Translations under genes and position numbers: made by a program
Origin: Candidatus Melainabacteria bacterium
Lineage (GTDB): Bacteria > Cyanobacteriota > Vampirovibrionia > Obscuribacterales > Obscuribacteraceae
Assembly: GCA_003175915.1 (NCBI GenBank)
Contig: PSRH01000135.1
Coordinates: forward strand, 1 to 16,191
Length of the DNA stretch: 16,191 nucleotides
Direction: 5' to 3'
In this document: positions 13,409 through 16,191 of the stretch, piece after piece
How the letters are laid out: each line of letters opens with the position of its first letter
Position numbering within the stretch: position 1 is the first letter of the stretch
Notes under the pieces: model-generated
What the model was told of the DNA's origin: nothing
The model's input: only the letters and a program-made list of their open reading frames with translations
Database searches by the model: none

Positions 13409-14311
13409 TCAAACCTTCCAGACTTCTCGTTCATTTTCGGTAAATTCGCCGAGGGTCTTCCATTCCGGTTGTAGCCGTACTGAAAAAGTTTCGTAAACAC
13501 AATCTTGCATGCGTTTCATCAACTTGGATACTTCCTCGGAGGTCGCTCCCCCCATATTGATTACGAAATTCGCGTGTACGGCCGATACCGCCGCTTTTCC
13601 TTCGGCAAGTTTCTTCGCACCAGCCTGATCCAATAACAAACCCGCACCTTTTTTGGGGTCGGGATTTTTGAATGTGCTGCCCGCATTGGGCCACCCTATA
13701 GGCTGGGTACGCCAGCGATATTCTTCGTTGGCGCGAATGTGGGCCTCGATGGTTTCGGGCAAATCTGATTTTAGTCTGAGCCGGGCCGAAAGAACCACTT
13801 GGATTGTCGGGTCAAGCCGTGACTTACGATATTTAAATTCGAGTTCTTCGTTAGTAAGCGTAGCAATCTCGCCGGTAGCGGTATCAAATATGGTGACCGA
13901 ATCAATAATATCGGCCATACAGCTTCCGTGAGCACCGGCATTCATAATCACACCACCGCCTACTGTACCTGGAATGCCAACGGCAAATTCCAATCCGGAC
14001 AAGCCGAGCGATGCTGCGTAGCGAGCCAGATGAGGTAGGCGCGCTCCGGCACCGGCTTCCAGCAGGTTCGATTCGAGTTGATCGATTTTCGTTATTTGGG
14101 CGGTACGAATCACTGTCCCTTCGACACCCTTGGAAGAAACAAGCAGATTCGATCCACCACCGATTACATACCATGGTTCATTGCGCGCTTTCAAATCGGC
14201 CATAAGCGCAACCAGTTCGTCAATGCTCTGTGGCTGGCATAAGCGCTTAGCCGTACCGCCAATTTTCAATGTGGTAAAGCGTGATAGTTGTTCGCCTTCT
14301 CGCTCTTCCAT
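13409..14311 (-). CDS. murB: UDP-N-acetylenolpyruvoylglucosamine reductase
   Basis: A 300-aa FAD enzyme that reduces UDP-GlcNAc-enolpyruvate to UDP-MurNAc with NADPH. Signatures include FTTLKIGGTAKRL, WYVIGGGSNLLV (FAD pyrophosphate binding), LEFAVGIPGTVGGGVIMNAGAHG, KYRKSRL, and NAGSTFKNP with the catalytic serine that protonates the intermediate. The sequence then gives LAEGKAAVSAVHANFVIN and RLQPEWKTLGEF with the catalytic Glu. The shape fits the shorter type II MurB. The chosen ATG at 14311 has CAGGG 8 nt upstream. A TTG at 14338 would overlap the end of murC. The gap to murC is only 4 nt, so the two are co-translated. The order murC-murB is a common one. Confidence 0.93.
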   Translation of the reverse strand: MEEREGEQLSRFTTLKIGGTAKRLCQPQSIDELVALMADLKARNEPWYVIGGGSNLLVSSKGVEGTVIRTAQITKIDQLESNLLEAGAGARLPHLARYAASLGLSGLEFAVGIPGTVGGGVIMNAGAHGSCMADIIDSVTIFDTATGEIATLTNEELEFKYRKSRLDPTIQVVLSARLRLKSDLPETIEAHIRANEEYRWRTQPIGWPNAGSTFKNPDPKKGAGLLLDQAGAKKLAEGKAAVSAVHANFVINMGGATSEEVSKLMKRMQDCVYETFSVRLQPEWKTLGEFTENEREVWKV

Positions 14312-14315
14312 AAAA

Positions 14316-15776
14316 TCAACCCTGCTTGAGCAGGTCAATCAATTTGGGGCCAATAGTCGTTATATCACCCGCCCCGACCGTGATCACTAAATCGTTTTCC
14401 TTGAGATGCCCGAGGATCGCCGGCGCCAAGCCGGATGTAGGACCGGCCAGGTACTGACGGTTTCCATGTTCGACCTCATCAACAAACCGTTTCGAATTGA
14501 TTCCTTCGATCTGACCGCCGCGGGCGACATAGACATCGCTTACGAGTAGCAAATCGGCATCGACAAAAGCTCTCACAAACTCGTTCCAAAAATCGCGCAA
14601 TCGGCCAGGTTGGTGCGGCTGAAATGCAACAACAAGTCGCCGCTTCGGCTCACCCTTGAGATGACACTCCTCGATATAACTGCGCGCCGCCTTGAGGGTG
14701 GCGGCAATCTCTGTTGGATGATGAGCGTAATCATCGACGATCAAAATCCCTTTCTCTTCGCCAATCAACTGAAAGCGACGATCCACTCCTTTGAACTGGG
14801 TGAGTGACGCGCAGACATCCTTAAAATCAAGACCGAGCTCGCAGCCAACCGCAATAGCAGCCAGAGCATTGAGTTTATTGTGTTCACCCGGAATAGCAAG
14901 CTTCAGTTCACCGAGAACTTTGTCGCTCTTGTAAACACGCATGCCGAAACCGTTCAGGCTTTCAAATTTAAACGAGGCGGTACTCTTGCCACCATGGCGA
15001 CCGTAGCTCACCACTTTGCCTTTGAGCAGCGGCAGAATCGCCTGGCAGCCCTTGTCATCCTCGCAGATGATCGTCGCCCTGCGGGCATGATTGCCAAATT
15101 CCGCCATCGCCCTATAAATCTGCTCCAGGCCGCCGGGATAGTTTTCCAGGTGGTCAGCCTCCACGTTGGTAAGAACGGCAATTTCAGAGATTAGACTGGC
15201 GTGAGTGCCATCACTCTCATCCGATTCAGCGACAAAATATTCGCCATTGCCGGCCAGGGCATTCGCCTTGATTCGCGCAAAAACTCCGCCAATCACTACG
15301 CTGGGATCCAGTCCGCAGTCGATCAAAACCTGGGCAATCATGCCGGTTGTCGTTGTCTTACCATGCGTGCCCGATACTGCAATCATTTTTCGCCCTGCGG
15401 CAAGGGCAGCCAGGATGCGCGAGCGATGCCACACAGGCAAGCCTTTCTTGAGGGCCAGAGCCAATTCCGGATTGTCGGCTGTGATCGCTGTCGAAACGAC
15501 GATTGCCGCCGCATCTTCTACGTTGGTGGCCTGATGGCCGATGTGGATGGTGGCGCCAAGGCTGGCAAGTTCGCGAGTAATTTCGCTTTCCTGTTTATCG
15601 GAACCGGAAACTGGCCGCTTGCTCGCTAACAAGAGGCGGGCCAAGGCAGACATACCAATTCCACCGATACCGACCAGGTGTATCGGTCCTTCAACCTTGC
15701 TCAAGTCACAAGGTACATCGCCAAAGACAGCTCTTTCGTTTTGCGTCTTCGCGAAAGAAGCTGTATTAGGTTCCAA
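14316..15776 (-). CDS. murC: UDP-N-acetylmuramate--L-alanine ligase
   Basis: Adds L-Ala to UDP-MurNAc, the first step of stem-peptide synthesis in the cytoplasm. From the N-terminus it shows IHLVGIGGIGMSALARLL (UDP-binding Rossmann part), SGSDKQESEIT, MIAVSGTHGKTTTTGM (ATP P-loop), FVAESDESDGTH, EVTNVEADHLE-like TNVEADHLENY, PGEHNKLNALAA and VDDYAHHPTEI, as in all MurC proteins. The start is uncertain. The TTG at 15776 (486 aa) has AGAGG at a good 6-nt spacing. An upstream TTG at 15815 (499 aa) has no clear site and would add 13 residues. Even the shorter form has a longer N-terminus than usual before the UDP-binding motif. It is the first gene of the mur operon and lies downstream of rpsT. 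Confidence 0.93.
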   Translation of the reverse strand: MEPNTASFAKTQNERAVFGDVPCDLSKVEGPIHLVGIGGIGMSALARLLLASKRPVSGSDKQESEITRELASLGATIHIGHQATNVEDAAAIVVSTAITADNPELALALKKGLPVWHRSRILAALAAGRKMIAVSGTHGKTTTTGMIAQVLIDCGLDPSVVIGGVFARIKANALAGNGEYFVAESDESDGTHASLISEIAVLTNVEADHLENYPGGLEQIYRAMAEFGNHARRATIICEDDKGCQAILPLLKGKVVSYGRHGGKSTASFKFESLNGFGMRVYKSDKVLGELKLAIPGEHNKLNALAAIAVGCELGLDFKDVCASLTQFKGVDRRFQLIGEEKGILIVDDYAHHPTEIAATLKAARSYIEECHLKGEPKRRLVVAFQPHQPGRLRDFWNEFVRAFVDADLLLVSDVYVARGGQIEGINSKRFVDEVEHGNRQYLAGPTSGLAPAILGHLKENDLVITVGAGDITTIGPKLIDLLKQG

Positions 15777-15826
15777 CTTTGACCTCTTTAAATTGAATGC
15801 GCGAACTTCTTTCAATACCAGCTATC

Positions 15827-15848
15827 GCCGAAGCAGCGCGCTTCCGGC
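15827..15848 (-). promoter_or_regulatory. Imperfect hairpin in the murC leader
   Basis: GCCGGAAGC and GCTTCGGC (minus strand) pair with one bulged G around a 5-nt loop, shortly upstream of murC. Its position between rpsT and the mur operon suggests a leader or processing structure. No function can be assigned from sequence. Confidence 0.3.
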
Positions 15849-15859
15849 TCAACCTATCA

Positions 15860-15885
15860 ATAAATATAACCGGAAAGCTTTCCGG
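15860..15885 (-). terminator. Possible weak terminator after rpsT
   Basis: The perfect 16-bp palindrome CCGGAAAGCTTTCCGG (15870-15885) begins 8 nt after the rpsT stop codon. On the minus strand it is followed by TTATATTTAT. The stem has a short loop and the tail is only partly T, so it may terminate inefficiently and let some transcripts read into murC. Confidence 0.45.
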
Positions 15886-15893
15886 CCTCAATG

Positions 15894-16169
15894 CTACTTC
15901 TTGGCGCCTGTCAGTCCGGCGACGTGTTCTGCCAAACGTGATTTTCGCCTGGCCGCGGCGTTTTTGTGCAATACGCCTTTAGCAACAGCCATATCGATAG
16001 CCTTGTAAGCCTGCTGTAAAGCTTTTGCTATTTCCTTGGCATTACCCGATTTCGACGTCTCGAGCACATCATTTTGAACGGTTCTGACAGAAGTTCGCCA
16101 TGCGCGATTTCGCTGCCGATTTCTTTCGGCTATCTCGACTCTCTTGATCGCGGACTTGATATTAGGCAC
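15894..16169 (-). CDS. rpsT: 30S ribosomal protein S20
   Basis: A 91-aa basic, mostly helical protein that binds 16S rRNA early in assembly of the small subunit. The start MPNIKSAIKRVEIAERNRQRNRAWRTSVRT and the end KGVLHKNAAARRKSRLAEHVAGL are diagnostic for S20. The length is normal. It starts at a GTG (16169) with AGGAG 12 nt upstream, a long spacing. A weak start is in line with S20 genes of other bacteria, where inefficient initiation is tied to autoregulation. Its promoter lies beyond the window edge. A palindrome just after the stop may end the transcript before the mur operon. Confidence 0.95.
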   Translation of the reverse strand: MPNIKSAIKRVEIAERNRQRNRAWRTSVRTVQNDVLETSKSGNAKEIAKALQQAYKAIDMAVAKGVLHKNAAARRKSRLAEHVAGLTGAKK

Positions 16170-16191
16170 GGCTAATTGACACTCCTGTTAT

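Overview
The window is a compact bacterial chromosome segment. It lacks insertion sequences, tRNA genes, rRNA genes and CRISPR arrays that I could recognise. Its core genes are ribosomal protein S20 and a peptidoglycan-precursor cluster (murC, murB, murF, ddl), so the host is a bacterium with a normal cell wall. The exact lineage cannot be fixed from sequence alone. A deep-branching lineage such as the non-photosynthetic relatives of cyanobacteria would fit the divergent proteins, but this is only a guess.

Layout. Positions 118-468 (+) hold a small gene of unknown function, followed by the frameshifted remains of an antibiotic-biosynthesis-monooxygenase (ABM) fold gene (about 482-780). A YyaL/DUF255-type thioredoxin-domain protein (872-2737, -) and an unknown small ORF (2848-3285, -) follow. 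Each of these two is preceded by a copy of the same roughly 84-bp promoter-like module. On the plus strand, a membrane-anchored SPFH/band-7 protein and a membrane-anchored SAF-domain protein form a two-gene unit (3507-4781).

From 16169 down to 4805 every gene is on the minus strand. Reading that way, rpsT is followed by a palindrome that may terminate it. Then comes a tightly packed murC-murB-alpha/beta hydrolase-murF-ddl operon. The MurF carries an unusual N-terminal membrane region.

After a 155-bp gap comes the most interesting part, a six-gene operon (9434-4805) resembling the bufferin/methanobactin-like RiPP systems. It contains a secreted Cys/Lys/Gly-rich precursor peptide (BufA-like), a DUF692 multinuclear-iron peptide-modifying enzyme (BufB/MbnB-like), a DUF2063 partner (BufC-like) and a DoxX membrane protein. 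Two genes not normally part of the core system follow: an alpha/beta hydrolase and a tandem GNAT acetyltransferase. A strong hairpin sits between precursor and enzyme genes. The likely job is to make a periplasmic or exported peptide with modified cysteines that binds metal, probably copper. The hydrolase and acetyltransferase could be tailoring or accessory enzymes; that part is inference.
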